Shown: positions 1 through 9,196 of the stretch, in pieces
Layout: the number at the start of each line of letters is the position of its first letter
Position numbering within the stretch: position 1 is the first letter of the stretch
Assembly (NCBI GenBank): GCA_963724535.1
Contig: CAVRVD010000015.1
Span: 1 to 64,000, forward strand
Direction of reading: 5' to 3'
Source: JADJPO01 sp963724535
GTDB taxonomy: Bacteria > Actinomycetota > Actinomycetes > Actinomycetales > Kineosporiaceae
Length of the DNA: 64,000 nucleotides
Translations under genes and position numbers: made by a program
The notes under the pieces: model-generated
Database searches by the model: none
Told to the model about the DNA's origin: nothing
The model's input: only the letters and a program-made list of their open reading frames with translations

Positions 1-2
1 AG

Positions 3-866
3 ACCGAGATCGCCGACGCTCTGGGCATCAGCCGGTTCAAGGTGGCCCGCCTGATCGACAAGGCTCGTGACGAGGGCGTCGTCCGGATCGAGATCAGCAC
101 ACCGGCCCAGATCGACGTCGAGCACTCCGCGCGCTTGATCGAACGGTTCGGCCTACGGCACGCCGTCGTACTCGACTCCGAGGAGACCGACGAGACGACG
201 CTGCGCAGCCAGGTCGCAGCGGCGAGCGCCGAGCTGCTGACCGAGATCGTCCAGCCGGGCTCCGTGCTGGGTCTGGCCTGGGCGCGCTCCCTCGGTTTGA
301 TGAGCACCCGCCTGACCCACGTGGCCAGGTGTGACGTGGTGCAGCTGACCGGCGTGCTGCGCCAGCCGGACGTCGAGGAGAACTCCATCGACCTGGTCCG
401 CGAGGTCGCCCGGCTCGGCCATGGCGCGGCGCACTACTTCCACGCCCCGATGATCGTCGAGAGTGCGCAGACCGCGACGGCGCTGCGCCGGCAGTCCGAG
501 GTGGCCCGCACCCTGGCTCACATCGGGTCGGTCGACGTCGCCTTCGTCGGCATCGGCGCCTGGGCGCCGGGGGCCTCGACGGTGTTCGACAGCGTCTCGA
601 CCGAGGAACAGGCCCGGCTGCATGCCTCCGGGGTCCGAGCCGAGGTGTCCGGAGTTCTGCTGGACGGGTTCGGGAACCTGATCGAGGCACCGCTGGCAGA
701 GCGGATCGTCGGGGTCACCGCGGCCCAGCTGCGCCGGATCGAGACCGTAGTCGGGGTCGCCTACGGCACCGCCAAGACCCAGGCGGTCCACGCCGCGCTC
801 CGCGGTGGATGGCTGAGCGGACTGGTCACGCACGACGCCATCGCCGCGGGCCTGCTGGCGGACTGA
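3..866 (+). CDS. SorC-family sugar-responsive transcriptional regulator (5' end outside window)
   Basis: The reading frame is open from base 3, so the gene starts upstream of the window; the first possible internal GTG (base 42) lies inside the helix-turn-helix and is not the start. The visible N-terminus (IADALGISRFKVARLIDKA) is the recognition part of a winged helix-turn-helix. The remaining ~250 residues match the SorC/DeoR-type sugar-phosphate-binding regulatory domain, including a GIGAWAPG stretch and a GVLLDGFGN stretch. Such proteins are cytoplasmic regulators of sugar or polyol uptake operons and respond to a phosphorylated sugar. The regulated operon is probably upstream, beyond the window. 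A hairpin follows the stop codon. Confidence 0.85.
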   Translation, partial: TEIADALGISRFKVARLIDKARDEGVVRIEISTPAQIDVEHSARLIERFGLRHAVVLDSEETDETTLRSQVAAASAELLTEIVQPGSVLGLAWARSLGLMSTRLTHVARCDVVQLTGVLRQPDVEENSIDLVREVARLGHGAAHYFHAPMIVESAQTATALRRQSEVARTLAHIGSVDVAFVGIGAWAPGASTVFDSVSTEEQARLHASGVRAEVSGVLLDGFGNLIEAPLAERIVGVTAAQLRRIETVVGVAYGTAKTQAVHAALRGGWLSGLVTHDAIAAGLLAD

Positions 867-892
867 CCGACCCTCCTCCCTGCAGGTCGGTC
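865..892 (+). terminator. Stem-loop after the SorC gene
   Basis: An 8-bp perfect inverted repeat (GACCGACC / GGTCGGTC) with a 12-nt loop overlaps the stop codon. No T-tract follows, which is normal for GC-rich actinobacterial terminators. Confidence 0.5.
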
Positions 893-1003
893 GATCTCAC
901 TCTGTGTTATGGGACGAGTCCGCACTGACAGCGTCTGCCCGAATGGAGCGAGGAGTTCACCACGTCCTGATGCCTTCGGTTGTCCCAGCCCGAACAGCCC
1001 CCA

Positions 1004-1009
1004 TACGGT
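1004..1009 (+). promoter_or_regulatory. -10 box TACGGT, predicted leaderless start
   Basis: TACGGT lies 6 nt before the ATG at 1016, so transcription should begin at or next to the start codon. This favours the ATG over an in-frame TTG at 980. Confidence 0.45.
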
Positions 1010-1015
1010 GCCCTC

Positions 1016-2293
1016 ATGCACCTGGGCGATGGACCTGGAACTCCTGTACGCCCAAGGGCTCGATCCACCGACACCCTCGACCTGCTGGCCGCACACGCCC
1101 GTCAGGTCCGTGACGACCAGCGGTGGCGACGACGGGTACGCCACCAACGCCTCGCGCTGGGAGCGGTGGTATTGCTGTGCGTGACGATGGTGGCCGGGTA
1201 CGCCGCGCTCACCCGCCCGGACCGGTCCGCGAGCTCGTCGGTATCACCATCCCTGGTCGGCCCGGCCCCTTCGGCCGAGCCCACGGCCGTGAGCAGCCCG
1301 ACCCCGGAGTCAGCCGCGTCTTCGAGCCCGAGCGCCTCCGCGCCGGGCACACCGCCGCAGAGCCTCGCCCTGAGCATGTACGGCGCGCCGCGCTCTGGTC
1401 TGCCGTGGCACAGCGGCTTCTGGACCGGCGGCACCGGCGGCACCGGGCGCATCAACGCGGCCGGCACCTGGCGCGGCACGCCGATGGACTTCGTGACCGT
1501 CTACCCGGCCTACGAGACGTGGTCGGAGATCAGAGACAGCGGCTGGACCGTCTCGGCCTACGCCGGCTTCAAGGGCCGGCTGGCCTATGGCCTGGCGCTG
1601 CTGCCCAAGAACCGCAAGGGTCAGTGGCAGGACGTCATCTCCGGCCGGCGGGACGACGTGTTCCGCCGGGTGGCCCAGGATCTGGTCGAGTACGGGCACG
1701 GCGACGCGGCGATCCGGATGGGGGTGGAGGCCAACGGTTACTGGTTCCCGTGGGCGGTCACCCAGGACACCGTGGACGAGTTCAAGGCCGCCTACGTGCG
1801 CATCCATACGGTGATGTCGAGCGTCTCGCCGGACTTCACCTACTGGCTCGACCTGAACTGCGGGACCGTGCTCACCGGCAACGGGGACCGGCTGGCCCCG
1901 CTGGTGCAGATGTACCCGGGCGACGACGTCGTCGACGGCATCTCCATGGACCACTACAACCGGTTCAAGCTGCTCGCCACCGATGAGGCGAGCTGGCAAC
2001 GGGCGATCGCGCCCAGCTGGGCGGTGGGACTGCGCGACGGGGTCGACTTCGCCCGGCTGCACGGCAAGGGCTTCGCGGTCCCTGAGTGGGGTCTGGACGG
2101 GGTGCAGGGGCCCGGTGACAGCCCGTTCTTCATGCGGAGGATGTTCGAGTTCTTCACCGAGAGCCAGGACGTCCTGGTGTTCGAGAACTACTTCAGCGAG
2201 CCCGACCCGTACATCGCCGGCGGGCTGTTCGACTCCTCGGAGAACCCCAAGTCGGCTGCCGTATACCGGCAGCTGTGGGGTCGGCGCGGCTGA
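1016..2293 (+). CDS. Membrane-anchored GH26-like glycoside hydrolase
   Basis: 425 residues. A basic cytoplasmic N-terminus (~45 residues) is followed by one transmembrane segment (LALGAVVLLCVTMVAGYAAL), a Ser/Pro/Ala-rich linker and a ~310-residue catalytic-type domain, so the enzyme should be anchored facing outward. Two glutamates sit in contexts typical of clan GH-A beta/alpha-barrel hydrolases: E238 in MGVEANGYWFPW and E357 in PEWGL. Similar proteins are annotated as GH26 (beta-mannanase-like), but the substrate cannot be read from sequence. The ATG is preferred over TTG 980 because a -10 box lies 6 nt upstream of it. Monocistronic; convergent with the DivIVA-like gene. Confidence 0.7.
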   Translation: MHLGDGPGTPVRPRARSTDTLDLLAAHARQVRDDQRWRRRVRHQRLALGAVVLLCVTMVAGYAALTRPDRSASSSVSPSLVGPAPSAEPTAVSSPTPESAASSSPSASAPGTPPQSLALSMYGAPRSGLPWHSGFWTGGTGGTGRINAAGTWRGTPMDFVTVYPAYETWSEIRDSGWTVSAYAGFKGRLAYGLALLPKNRKGQWQDVISGRRDDVFRRVAQDLVEYGHGDAAIRMGVEANGYWFPWAVTQDTVDEFKAAYVRIHTVMSSVSPDFTYWLDLNCGTVLTGNGDRLAPLVQMYPGDDVVDGISMDHYNRFKLLATDEASWQRAIAPSWAVGLRDGVDFARLHGKGFAVPEWGLDGVQGPGDSPFFMRRMFEFFTESQDVLVFENYFSEPDPYIAGGLFDSSENPKSAAVYRQLWGRRG

Positions 2294-2357
2294 TGCCGGC
2301 CAGCCGAGCCCTGCCTCCGAGCCGCCCCGTGCTCCAGGTGCGGGTCTAGCTCAGCCG

Positions 2358-3377
2358 TCAGCGGCGGACGGCGCTCTCGCCCGCCTCGTCGACCTCGGCG
2401 ACGTCGGCCGCCTCGAGCTCGCCCTCGACGTACTCCTCGGCCCCGGCCTCGGCCCCGGTCTCGGCCTCGGTCTCGGTTTCGGCCTCGGTCTCGACGAACT
2501 CGAGCGAGTCATCGGCGAAGTCGGCCGCAGTCGGCGGGTCCTCGCTCAGATCCGACGTCGCGCTGTCCGCGGCGGCGAAGCCCGACGTCCCCTCAGCGGC
2601 AACCTCGACGTCCGACGCCCGCAGAGCCACACCCGCCGCGGGCAGCGGCGCCGTGCTGATGCCGCTGTGCGGCGGGCCGGCATCGGCCTCGGCGATCAGC
2701 ACCTTCTCCAGCACGCCGCGCACCGCCTCCAGACGGCGCAGGGTGTCGGTGTGCACCTCACGCAGCGCTGCCAGCCGCTCGTCCTGAAGCGAGGTGATCT
2801 GGCCGGTGCGCTGGTCGGCGTCGGAGAGCACCTGCGCGGCGCGCTGCTCGGCGTCGCCGATGGTCGCCTGCGAGGACGACGCGGCGTTGGCCAGCAACGC
2901 CTCGGCCTCGGCCTTGGCCGCGGCCGCCTCCTTCTCGGCGCGCTCCCTGGCGGCCGAGATGATGCCCTCGGCGGCGGAGCGGGCAGCCTCCAGCACCTTG
3001 GCGGACTGGTCACGGGCCGCCTCGAGGGCGGTGTCCGCCTCCTGAGCGGCCTTGGCCCGCTTCTGGTCGGCCTCCTCGTCGGCCAGGCGCAGGATCTGAG
3101 CCAGCCGCTCGCTGACCTCCTCGTGCTGGGGCCGGTTGGCCGCAGACGACTCTGACCGCAGGGTCGCGATCTCGGCACGGGCCTGGTCCAGGTGTTGGGC
3201 ACGCTCGTCGACCTGCGCCTGCAGCGAGGCCAGGTCCTCCTTCGCGGTGGTGAGCTCGGTGCGCATCCAGCCGATGTAGTCCTCGACCTGCCGCTTGTTG
3301 AATCCGCGCACCGTCGTGTCGAACAGGCTCTCGATGGCGGATTCCCCCGCGCTCGGGCTCGCGTGGTCCTGAGTCAC
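2358..3377 (-). CDS. DivIVA-domain coiled-coil protein
   Basis: 339 residues from a GTG preceded by GGAAGG; a longer frame is open upstream but has no ribosome site. The N-terminus has the DivIVA motif region (GFNKRQVEDYI), which targets curved membrane at poles and septa. A long Ala/Glu/Lys-rich coiled coil (about residues 35-230) follows, then a very acidic tail with repeated E-T and E-A steps. In actinomycetes such proteins (DivIVA/Wag31, Scy or FilP relatives) organise polar growth. This is not the canonical Wag31, which sits near ftsZ; it is more likely a cytoskeletal paralogue. Monocistronic. Confidence 0.75.
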   Translation of the reverse strand: MTQDHASPSAGESAIESLFDTTVRGFNKRQVEDYIGWMRTELTTAKEDLASLQAQVDERAQHLDQARAEIATLRSESSAANRPQHEEVSERLAQILRLADEEADQKRAKAAQEADTALEAARDQSAKVLEAARSAAEGIISAARERAEKEAAAAKAEAEALLANAASSSQATIGDAEQRAAQVLSDADQRTGQITSLQDERLAALREVHTDTLRRLEAVRGVLEKVLIAEADAGPPHSGISTAPLPAAGVALRASDVEVAAEGTSGFAAADSATSDLSEDPPTAADFADDSLEFVETEAETETEAETGAEAGAEEYVEGELEAADVAEVDEAGESAVRR

Positions 3378-3882
3378 TTCGACGTCCTTCCGTGCAGCGT
3401 CTGACTGGCGAGCGAGGCGTCCTGCGACGATGCCCTCTCTCTCCTGCCGTCCCATTCTGGCCGGGTACCACTATGCCCCTCGTTGCCATGTGTTGGGGAC
3501 ACGCTCAGTTCCTCGGCCACCGAGGCATTGAGGTGTAGTCCGAACGGACGGCGGCCGCCCGAGCGGCAACTCTGACTCTTAGTAGCAGGCACTCGACACT
3601 CGGTCGTATTCAGGGGGCGAAACGCCGCGCACAGCCACCGCTGACTGGGCGCAGGGTGCTCGTCAAACCACGCTGAGCCACAAGCCTGCCCGGCGTCTGG
3701 GCCGCCAGGTCCCCTCATCCGAACCGCCGATTTTGGCCACGCTTGACTGCTCTGCGTTCACCATTCGTGACAGTCAGGACTACCTTGGGTGGTTGTTCCA
3801 CCACGGTCAATCACGCCGAGTCGCCCGCGGAGGACTGACCGCCCTCAACTGGCTCGCGCGGGCCTTCGCGAAGGGAACCCGC
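3378..3882. other. 505-bp divergent intergenic region
   Basis: Separates the DivIVA-like gene (leftward) from the glycosyltransferase (rightward). The rightward frame stays open for 50 codons before the preferred ATG at 3883, but these have no ribosome site and the translation looks unlike protein. A TTGACT at 3743-3748 could be a -35 element but no convincing -10 is spaced from it. No RNA gene was recognised. Confidence 0.5.
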
Positions 3883-5229
3883 ATGCCGATCCGCGTCCTT
3901 CTCGTGGCCTCGCGGCCCGAGCGCGGCCGAGCCCTGCACCGGCTGTCCAGGCTGGTGGCAGCCGCCTGGCGTGAGCACGGCGCCTCGGTGCACGTCACTG
4001 AGCCCGGCTCGACGTCCCGGTCCGCGGTGAACAAGATGGCCCCGCAGGCCGATCTGGTCCATGTCGTCGACCTCGCCGACGCCCCGCTCGTTCCCCACGA
4101 CCTCAACCGGACCAGAGCGGTGGTGCACTGTCACGACGCCACCGACCTGGTGGACACGCTCGGACCGGGCGGCACCGGTCGGCACCGGCTCAACCCATTG
4201 CGCCGCGCACACGCTCGGTCCGTGTTGCGGGCGCTCGCCCGGGCGGATCAGGTGCTCGCGCCCACCGAGCACACCTGTGCCCAGGTCGCCGAGATCACCG
4301 GTCGCGGTGTCGAGCTCCTGCGCCCCGCGGCGGATCCTGCCCTGCGCCAGCGCCCGGGGCGCCTGGACGCCTGGAAGCCACCCACCTGGCCCTACCTGCT
4401 CACCGTGGGCGGCTCGCGCCCTGACGACCGTCGGGAGGCGGCCATCCACGCCTGGGCGAACCTGCGGCGCACCCAGCCTCTGGACGGAGCCTCCCTCGTC
4501 GTGGTCGGCCCGGAGCTGACCGAGGAGGAGGAGAACCTCGCGACCGGCTGCGGCGGCTACCTCACCGTCATGTCCGATCTGACCGACGCCCAGCTTGCCG
4601 TCCTGTACGAGCACAGCCGCGCCCTCCTGTGCCTCGGCCGGCCGCGCGGGTTCGTCTGGTCCATCGCCGAGGCGCACCAGGCCGGACGCCCGGTACTGGC
4701 CACTGACCACCCGGTATTCGAAGAGGTCGGGCAGTCCGGATGTGTGTACCTGCCGGTCGAGGGGATCACCCGCTTCGACTCGGCCACCTGGGCGTGCATC
4801 GCCGAGGACCTCACCGCGCGGGTGGTCGCCGACCGCGCCGGGGTCAACGCGGAACGCTTCGCCTGGCACCGCTTCGTCGAGCGGCTTCCCGAGGTGACCG
4901 GGATGGCCGGGCCACTGGCCCAGTCCCACACCATCCCGGTCGTCGCGCCAGGCCCCGAGCCTGTTGCCGCACAGGGGAACCTCGCCGTCCCTGAGGCGCC
5001 TGCACAGAGCGGCGCCGAACTCCCGGTCCGCCCCCGCCCCGTCCCCGCGGCAGTGGTGGAGCTGGTGGAGCTGCCGGCCGCAGACGCCCGGACGGCTCTG
5101 GGCCCCGGGTCGGAGGCGAGACCCGACGCCCCGGGCCTGGTCGTCGACGTGACCGCTACGACCGGGCCCTCCGGCCAGGAGAGCGATCTCGTTGCAGGAC
5201 AGAGGATTCCGCAGCTGACCCGTCGCTGA
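3883..5229 (+). CDS. GT-B fold glycosyltransferase (GT4-like)
   Basis: 448 residues. The ATG at 3883 has AAGGGA 6 nt upstream, and the protein then begins directly with the first beta strand (MPIRVLLVASRP). Two Rossmann-like halves are visible: an N-terminal acceptor domain to ~150 and a C-terminal nucleotide-sugar domain with the typical acidic motif AEAHQAGRPVLATD. The last ~85 residues are Pro/Ala/Val-rich and probably disordered. No membrane segment. It probably transfers a sugar to an envelope or storage glycan; donor and acceptor are unknown. The next gene downstream encodes a glycogen-binding module, which hints at alpha-glucan metabolism but is not proof. Confidence 0.7.
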   Translation: MPIRVLLVASRPERGRALHRLSRLVAAAWREHGASVHVTEPGSTSRSAVNKMAPQADLVHVVDLADAPLVPHDLNRTRAVVHCHDATDLVDTLGPGGTGRHRLNPLRRAHARSVLRALARADQVLAPTEHTCAQVAEITGRGVELLRPAADPALRQRPGRLDAWKPPTWPYLLTVGGSRPDDRREAAIHAWANLRRTQPLDGASLVVVGPELTEEEENLATGCGGYLTVMSDLTDAQLAVLYEHSRALLCLGRPRGFVWSIAEAHQAGRPVLATDHPVFEEVGQSGCVYLPVEGITRFDSATWACIAEDLTARVVADRAGVNAERFAWHRFVERLPEVTGMAGPLAQSHTIPVVAPGPEPVAAQGNLAVPEAPAQSGAELPVRPRPVPAAVVELVELPAADARTALGPGSEARPDAPGLVVDVTATTGPSGQESDLVAGQRIPQLTRR

Positions 5230-5448
5230 TCCGCATCCCCGGTCGGTCGCCGCGACACGCAACCGGACGGCGCCTCACCTCCACGGTGCGGGTGCGGGGC
5301 TGCTGCATACTGCTCGGGAAACCTCCCCGTCCCGCCGCAGCGCCGCGTCGGGACGGATCTGCTGCGGCCTGACGATCGACGTGCCCCTGCGTGACCACTC
5401 GTCGTCTCGGCCGTTCCGTCCGATGGCTTTGTCCCGCAAGGAGTTCAC

Positions 5449-5721
5449 ATGATCCGCCGCCAACCCAAGGGCCATGCTGTCAGGGTCACCTTCGCCCTGC
5501 CTGCCGAGCACGAGGTCCGCATCTCCGTGGTCGGAGACTTCAACGCCTGGACCCCGGGGATGCACACCCTGGTCAAGAGGTCGAACGGTACCCGCAGCGT
5601 GTCGGTCACCGTGCCGCGCGGCTCAGTGCACCGGTTCCGCTACCTCGCCGAGGGCGGTCACTGGTTCGACGACCCCGACGCCGACGCCTACTCACACGAC
5701 GGTGGGCTGCTCCACGCCTGA
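5449..5721 (+). CDS. Stand-alone CBM48 (glycogen-binding) small protein
   Basis: 90 residues from an ATG with a good AAGGAG site. The whole protein is one isoamylase N-terminal-type carbohydrate-binding module: strands around VRVTFALP, the VVGDFNAWTPG loop that in CBM48/AMPK-beta modules contacts glycogen, and the HRFRYLAEGG-WFDDPDAD ending. In glycogen branching and debranching enzymes this module is followed by a catalytic domain, but here a stop codon follows at once. It probably binds alpha-glucan or acts as a targeting subunit. Single-module proteins of this size occur in bacteria; the function is unproven. Confidence 0.75.
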   Translation: MIRRQPKGHAVRVTFALPAEHEVRISVVGDFNAWTPGMHTLVKRSNGTRSVSVTVPRGSVHRFRYLAEGGHWFDDPDADAYSHDGGLLHA

Positions 5722-5756
5722 GGGACGAGCAGCCTGACCGAGCTCGGAGCCGAGGC

Positions 5757-6734
5757 TCAGCCGCGCCGCCACACCTGGGTCTCGACCAGGACGACGGCGC
5801 GGTCCGGGGCGTCACCCGAGGGTGGGCGGATCCGCATCGCGGGCTGGACGCAGCCGTAGCTCGACTGCCACCCGGACGATCCCTGCACCGGACGGTTCTG
5901 CACGGTGCGCACGTGCTCGTCCACGAAGGTCGACTCCACAACCGCGGTCGGGTCCAGCGCCATCCACCGCACGAAGAAGCGCTGACGCCGGCATTCGTCA
6001 TACGTAGCCGTCCGCACGGGCAGCTCGCCCACCGCGCTGAAGTACCGGTTCTCGGTCACGGTCACCGTGTTCGCCGAGGAGTCCACGAGCTCGAAGCCGC
6101 TGAGCGCGCCGAGGAAGCGCAGTGGCTCCGCCGCCGTCCTGGAGGCCTGGAGCGTGTACGTCAGCGCAGGCCAGCTGCCGGTCCGCGCGGGACGGTCCGG
6201 TACGTCCTCGATCCGGGTGGGCAGCTGGGCGCTCTTCGCGGCGGCCGGCGGGGACTCACTCCCCTGGGCCGCGCCCTGACCGCCGTCCGGAGCCGATGCC
6301 GCCGCCCGCTCAGCCCCCGGCCGCGAGGCGTCGGCAGCACCCGCAGAGACCTCCGAGCCCGAGACCTCGGAGCCCGAGACCTCGGAGCCCGGGACCGGCG
6401 GCGGGGTCGGCGCCGCGGTGATGCCCACCTCGGGGTCCGTACGGTCACGCCCGAGCGCGGTGACCGACCCGACGGCCGCGAATCCCACCAGGACAGCGAC
6501 GGCCACCAGCGGAACGCGACTTCGTCGACGTCGCGGGCCGCGCACGTCTCGCCGGGACAGCGGCGCCTGGGACGAGCCGTCCGCCGCGCCGCGGTCCTCG
6601 TCCGGCGACAGCTGGTGGATCTGCAGCTCCGTCGGTGCCTCGTCGGTGGACGAGGCGCCGGGTGCGGCCGGGCGTCGTGGGTGACGGTCCGGGGGAAGGA
6701 GATCAGACAGGGTCACCCGTTGAGTGTGAATCAC
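5757..6734 (-). CDS. Membrane-anchored protein of unknown function
   Basis: Up to 325 residues (GTG 6734; an in-frame GTG at 6716 is an alternative). Cytoplasmic Arg/Pro-rich N-terminus of ~75 residues, one membrane segment (VPLVAVAVLVGFAAVGSVTAL), a low-complexity Ser/Ala/Pro/Gly linker holding three GSEVS repeats, then a ~150-residue extracytoplasmic domain (from about TYTLQASRT) with two cysteines that could pair. The topology resembles an anti-sigma-like or secreted accessory protein. No family recognised. Its gene follows the HAD gene on the same strand after 140 bp. Confidence 0.6.
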   Translation of the reverse strand: MIHTQRVTLSDLLPPDRHPRRPAAPGASSTDEAPTELQIHQLSPDEDRGAADGSSQAPLSRRDVRGPRRRRSRVPLVAVAVLVGFAAVGSVTALGRDRTDPEVGITAAPTPPPVPGSEVSGSEVSGSEVSAGAADASRPGAERAAASAPDGGQGAAQGSESPPAAAKSAQLPTRIEDVPDRPARTGSWPALTYTLQASRTAAEPLRFLGALSGFELVDSSANTVTVTENRYFSAVGELPVRTATYDECRRQRFFVRWMALDPTAVVESTFVDEHVRTVQNRPVQGSSGWQSSYGCVQPAMRIRPPSGDAPDRAVVLVETQVWRRG

Positions 6735-6874
6735 TAAACGTAGTCAGTCGATTACTTTGGGCTCATCAATTGCCGCGTGTCGCGGAGACCACTCCTGTCA
6801 CATCCGTCCCACACAGGGGACAGCGGGGTCACCGTCCCCGGGCCCTCGATACACCTCGCTGACCGGTGTGGCGG

Positions 6875-7774
6875 TCAGGCGAGTGCGTCCGGGCCAGAGG
6901 GCCGTCCCACCGCCGAACGGTCGGTCAGCGACTCCAGGACGAGCGCCAGCCCGTCCTGGTCCACCGGAGCGGTCACCTCGTTGGCAGCCCGCCGCACCGC
7001 CTCGACCGCCTGACCCATGGCCACGGCGCGGTGCGCCCAGGCGAACATCTCCAGGTCGTTGAGGCCGTCGCCGACGGCCACGGTCCGCTCCGGAGGACAC
7101 CGCAGCCGGGCTCGGACGACGTCCAAGGCGCTCGCCTTGCTCACCCCTTCCGGTGCCAGGTCCAGCCAGGCCGTCCAGCCCACTGCGTAGCCGACACCGT
7201 GCAGCCCGGTCGCGGCGACCACCTCGGCGAACTCCTCGCTGGTGTGGTCGACGCTGCGAACGACGACCCGGGTCGCCGGGGTGTGCAGCAGCCGCTCGAA
7301 CGGGACGACCTGGACGGCGCCGGTGAGCTCGCCGTCCGGGAACGGCTTGGTCACCAGTCGGGTCCGCAGCACGTCGCGTCCCTCCACGAAGTACATCGCC
7401 TCGGGCAGATGCGTGCGCAGCAGGCGCAGTGCGGGCGCCGGGTCGAAGGTGATCACGTCACGGATCTGATACCCCTCGGGCAGAGCCGGGTCGAGCCGCA
7501 ACGTCACCGACCCGTTGCTGCACACCGCCCAACCGTGCCGCAGCCCCAGCCGGTCCAGAACGGTGCTGGTGCCCGGCACCGATCGCCCGGTGGCGATGAC
7601 CACGTGGTGGCCCGCGGCCCTCACGCCCGCGATCGCCGTCTCCACCCGCGGGGAGAGCCGCTCGTCCCAGTCGATGATGGTGCCGTCGATGTCCAGGGCG
7701 AGCAGCAGCGGCTGTTCGAACGCCCGGGGCGTCGGACCCTCCTCACCCGGGGCCTGTCGGACCGGGACCGTCAC
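6875..7774 (-). CDS. HAD-superfamily (Cof-type) phosphatase
   Basis: 299 residues from a GTG that overlaps the serS stop codon (GTGA), so it is translationally coupled to serS. HAD motifs are clear: LLALDIDGTIID (nucleophile and acid Asp), VIATGRSV, and GDGLNDLEMF (Mg-binding). The inserted alpha/beta cap between motifs II and III is type C2B, as in Cof/YbiV sugar phosphatases. It probably dephosphorylates small metabolites in the cytoplasm. The serS-HAD pairing recurs in actinobacteria. Confidence 0.85.
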   Translation of the reverse strand: MTVPVRQAPGEEGPTPRAFEQPLLLALDIDGTIIDWDERLSPRVETAIAGVRAAGHHVVIATGRSVPGTSTVLDRLGLRHGWAVCSNGSVTLRLDPALPEGYQIRDVITFDPAPALRLLRTHLPEAMYFVEGRDVLRTRLVTKPFPDGELTGAVQVVPFERLLHTPATRVVVRSVDHTSEEFAEVVAATGLHGVGYAVGWTAWLDLAPEGVSKASALDVVRARLRCPPERTVAVGDGLNDLEMFAWAHRAVAMGQAVEAVRRAANEVTAPVDQDGLALVLESLTDRSAVGRPSGPDALA

Positions 7775-9051
7775 GCGATCGGGGTGAGCCGGTCCAGCCC
7801 AGACAGATAGGGCTGCAACGCCTTGGGGACCGCGACCGAGCCGTCCGGCTGCTGGTGGTTCTCCAGGAGGGCGACGATCCACCGGGTGGTGGCCAGGGTG
7901 CCGTTGAGGGTAGCCACCGGGCGGGTCGAGCCGTCACTGTCGGGGGCCCGCTCCCGAACCCCGAGGCGTCGCGCCTGGTAGGTCGTGCAGTTGGACGTCG
8001 AGGTCATCTCCCGGTAGCGAGCCTGGGTCGGCAGCCAGGCCTCGCAGTCGAACTTGCGGGCCGCGCTGGAGCCGAGGTCACCGGCCGCGACGTCGATCAC
8101 CCGGTAGGGCAGCTCGACCTTGGCCAACATCTGCTCCTCCCAGGCCAGCAGCCGCAGGTGCTCGGCCGCGGCGTCCTCGACGCGGCAGTAGCTGAACATC
8201 TCGACCTTGTGGAACTGGTGCACCCGGATGATCCCGCGGGTGTCCTTTCCGTACGAGCCGGCCTCCCTCCGGTAGCACGCCGACCACCCCGCGTAGCGCC
8301 GCGGACCGGTGGACAGGTCGATGATCTCCTCGGCGTGGTATCCGGCCAGCGGCACCTCCGAGGTTCCGACCAGGTAGAGGTCGTCGGCCTCCAGCCGGTA
8401 GATCTCGTCCGAGTGCGCGCCCAGGAACCCGGTACCGCGCATCACCTCGGGCTTGACCAGGGTAGGTGTGATCACCGGCGTGAACCCTGCCCCGACGGCC
8501 TGGTCCATGGCCAGGTTCAGCAGCGCCAGCTCCAGGCGTGCGCCGACACCGGTAAGGAAGTAGAACCGGGCGCCCGACACCTTCGCACCGCGACCGGTGT
8601 CGATCGCGCCGAGCAGCTCACCGAGGTCGAGGTGATCGCGGGGGCCGAAGCCCTCCGCGGCGAAGTCCCGCGGGGCGCCGACCTCACGCAGCACCACGTA
8701 GTCGTCCTCGCCACCCGGTGGGGTCTGCGGTTGCACGACGTTGTCCACCTGCGTGGCCAGCGCCTCGAGCTCGGTGGCGGCGGCCTCGGCCTCAGCCTTC
8801 AGCGACTTGACCCGGTCGGCCAGCTCGCGGGTACGGGACAGCAGCTGCTGCTTGTCCTCCCCCGACGCCTGGCCGACCTGCCTGCTCAAGGAGTTCTGCT
8901 CGGCTCGGGCCCGCTCGAAGTCGGTCAGGCTGGTGCGACGCCGCCGGTCGGCGTCGAGGATGTCGTCCACCAGGCTCTCGGTGGCGCCCCGGGCGCGCTG
9001 GCTCGCACGCACCGTCTCAGGATCGTCTCGGACCAGACGGATGTCGATCAT
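7771..9051 (-). CDS. serS: Seryl-tRNA synthetase
   Basis: 426 residues starting MIDIRLVRDDPE, the conserved N-terminus; an upstream extension of the frame is ignored. The N-terminal antiparallel coiled-coil tRNA-binding arm (~residues 30-105) precedes a class II core: motif 2 around YRREAGSYGKDTRGIIR and motif 3 around LNGTLATTRWIVALLEN. Normal length and complete. It charges tRNA-Ser in the cytoplasm. First gene of a serS-HAD operon; a -10 box lies 6 nt before the ATG, and the spacer AGGGGA could also serve as a ribosome site. No T-box is seen. Confidence 0.97.
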   Translation of the reverse strand: MIDIRLVRDDPETVRASQRARGATESLVDDILDADRRRRTSLTDFERARAEQNSLSRQVGQASGEDKQQLLSRTRELADRVKSLKAEAEAAATELEALATQVDNVVQPQTPPGGEDDYVVLREVGAPRDFAAEGFGPRDHLDLGELLGAIDTGRGAKVSGARFYFLTGVGARLELALLNLAMDQAVGAGFTPVITPTLVKPEVMRGTGFLGAHSDEIYRLEADDLYLVGTSEVPLAGYHAEEIIDLSTGPRRYAGWSACYRREAGSYGKDTRGIIRVHQFHKVEMFSYCRVEDAAAEHLRLLAWEEQMLAKVELPYRVIDVAAGDLGSSAARKFDCEAWLPTQARYREMTSTSNCTTYQARRLGVRERAPDSDGSTRPVATLNGTLATTRWIVALLENHQQPDGSVAVPKALQPYLSGLDRLTPIA

Positions 9052-9057
9052 TCCCCT

Positions 9058-9063
9058 ACGGTA
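9058..9063 (-). promoter_or_regulatory. -10 box TACCGT before serS
   Basis: On the minus strand TACCGT ends 6 nt before the serS ATG (9051), predicting a leaderless or nearly leaderless mRNA. Confidence 0.45.
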
Positions 9064-9184
9064 TCGACCCGCCACGTGGTGCCGCTCACGCGGCGACGAC
9101 AGACACGCCACGACGCGTCACCGCCCCGGACGACGGTCCACGCGGGGGGCCCGGGGTCGCGCGGCCGCGGGGTCGAGCAAGGGG

Positions 9185-9190
9185 TAGCGT
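9185..9190 (+). promoter_or_regulatory. -10 box TAGCGT before lipid kinase gene
   Basis: TAGCGT, then 6 nt, then ATG at 9197; no ribosome site. Predicts a leaderless mRNA. Confidence 0.45.
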
Positions 9191-9196
9191 GCGGCC

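Noticed and set aside
980..1015. TTG at 980 as the start of the GH26-like gene
   Set aside because: The added 12 residues are not needed, and the -10 box TACGGT lies between TTG 980 and ATG 1016, 6 nt from the ATG.
9052..9196. T-box leader for serS
   Set aside because: The gap to the divergent gene is too short and holds only promoter boxes; no T-box sequence was seen.
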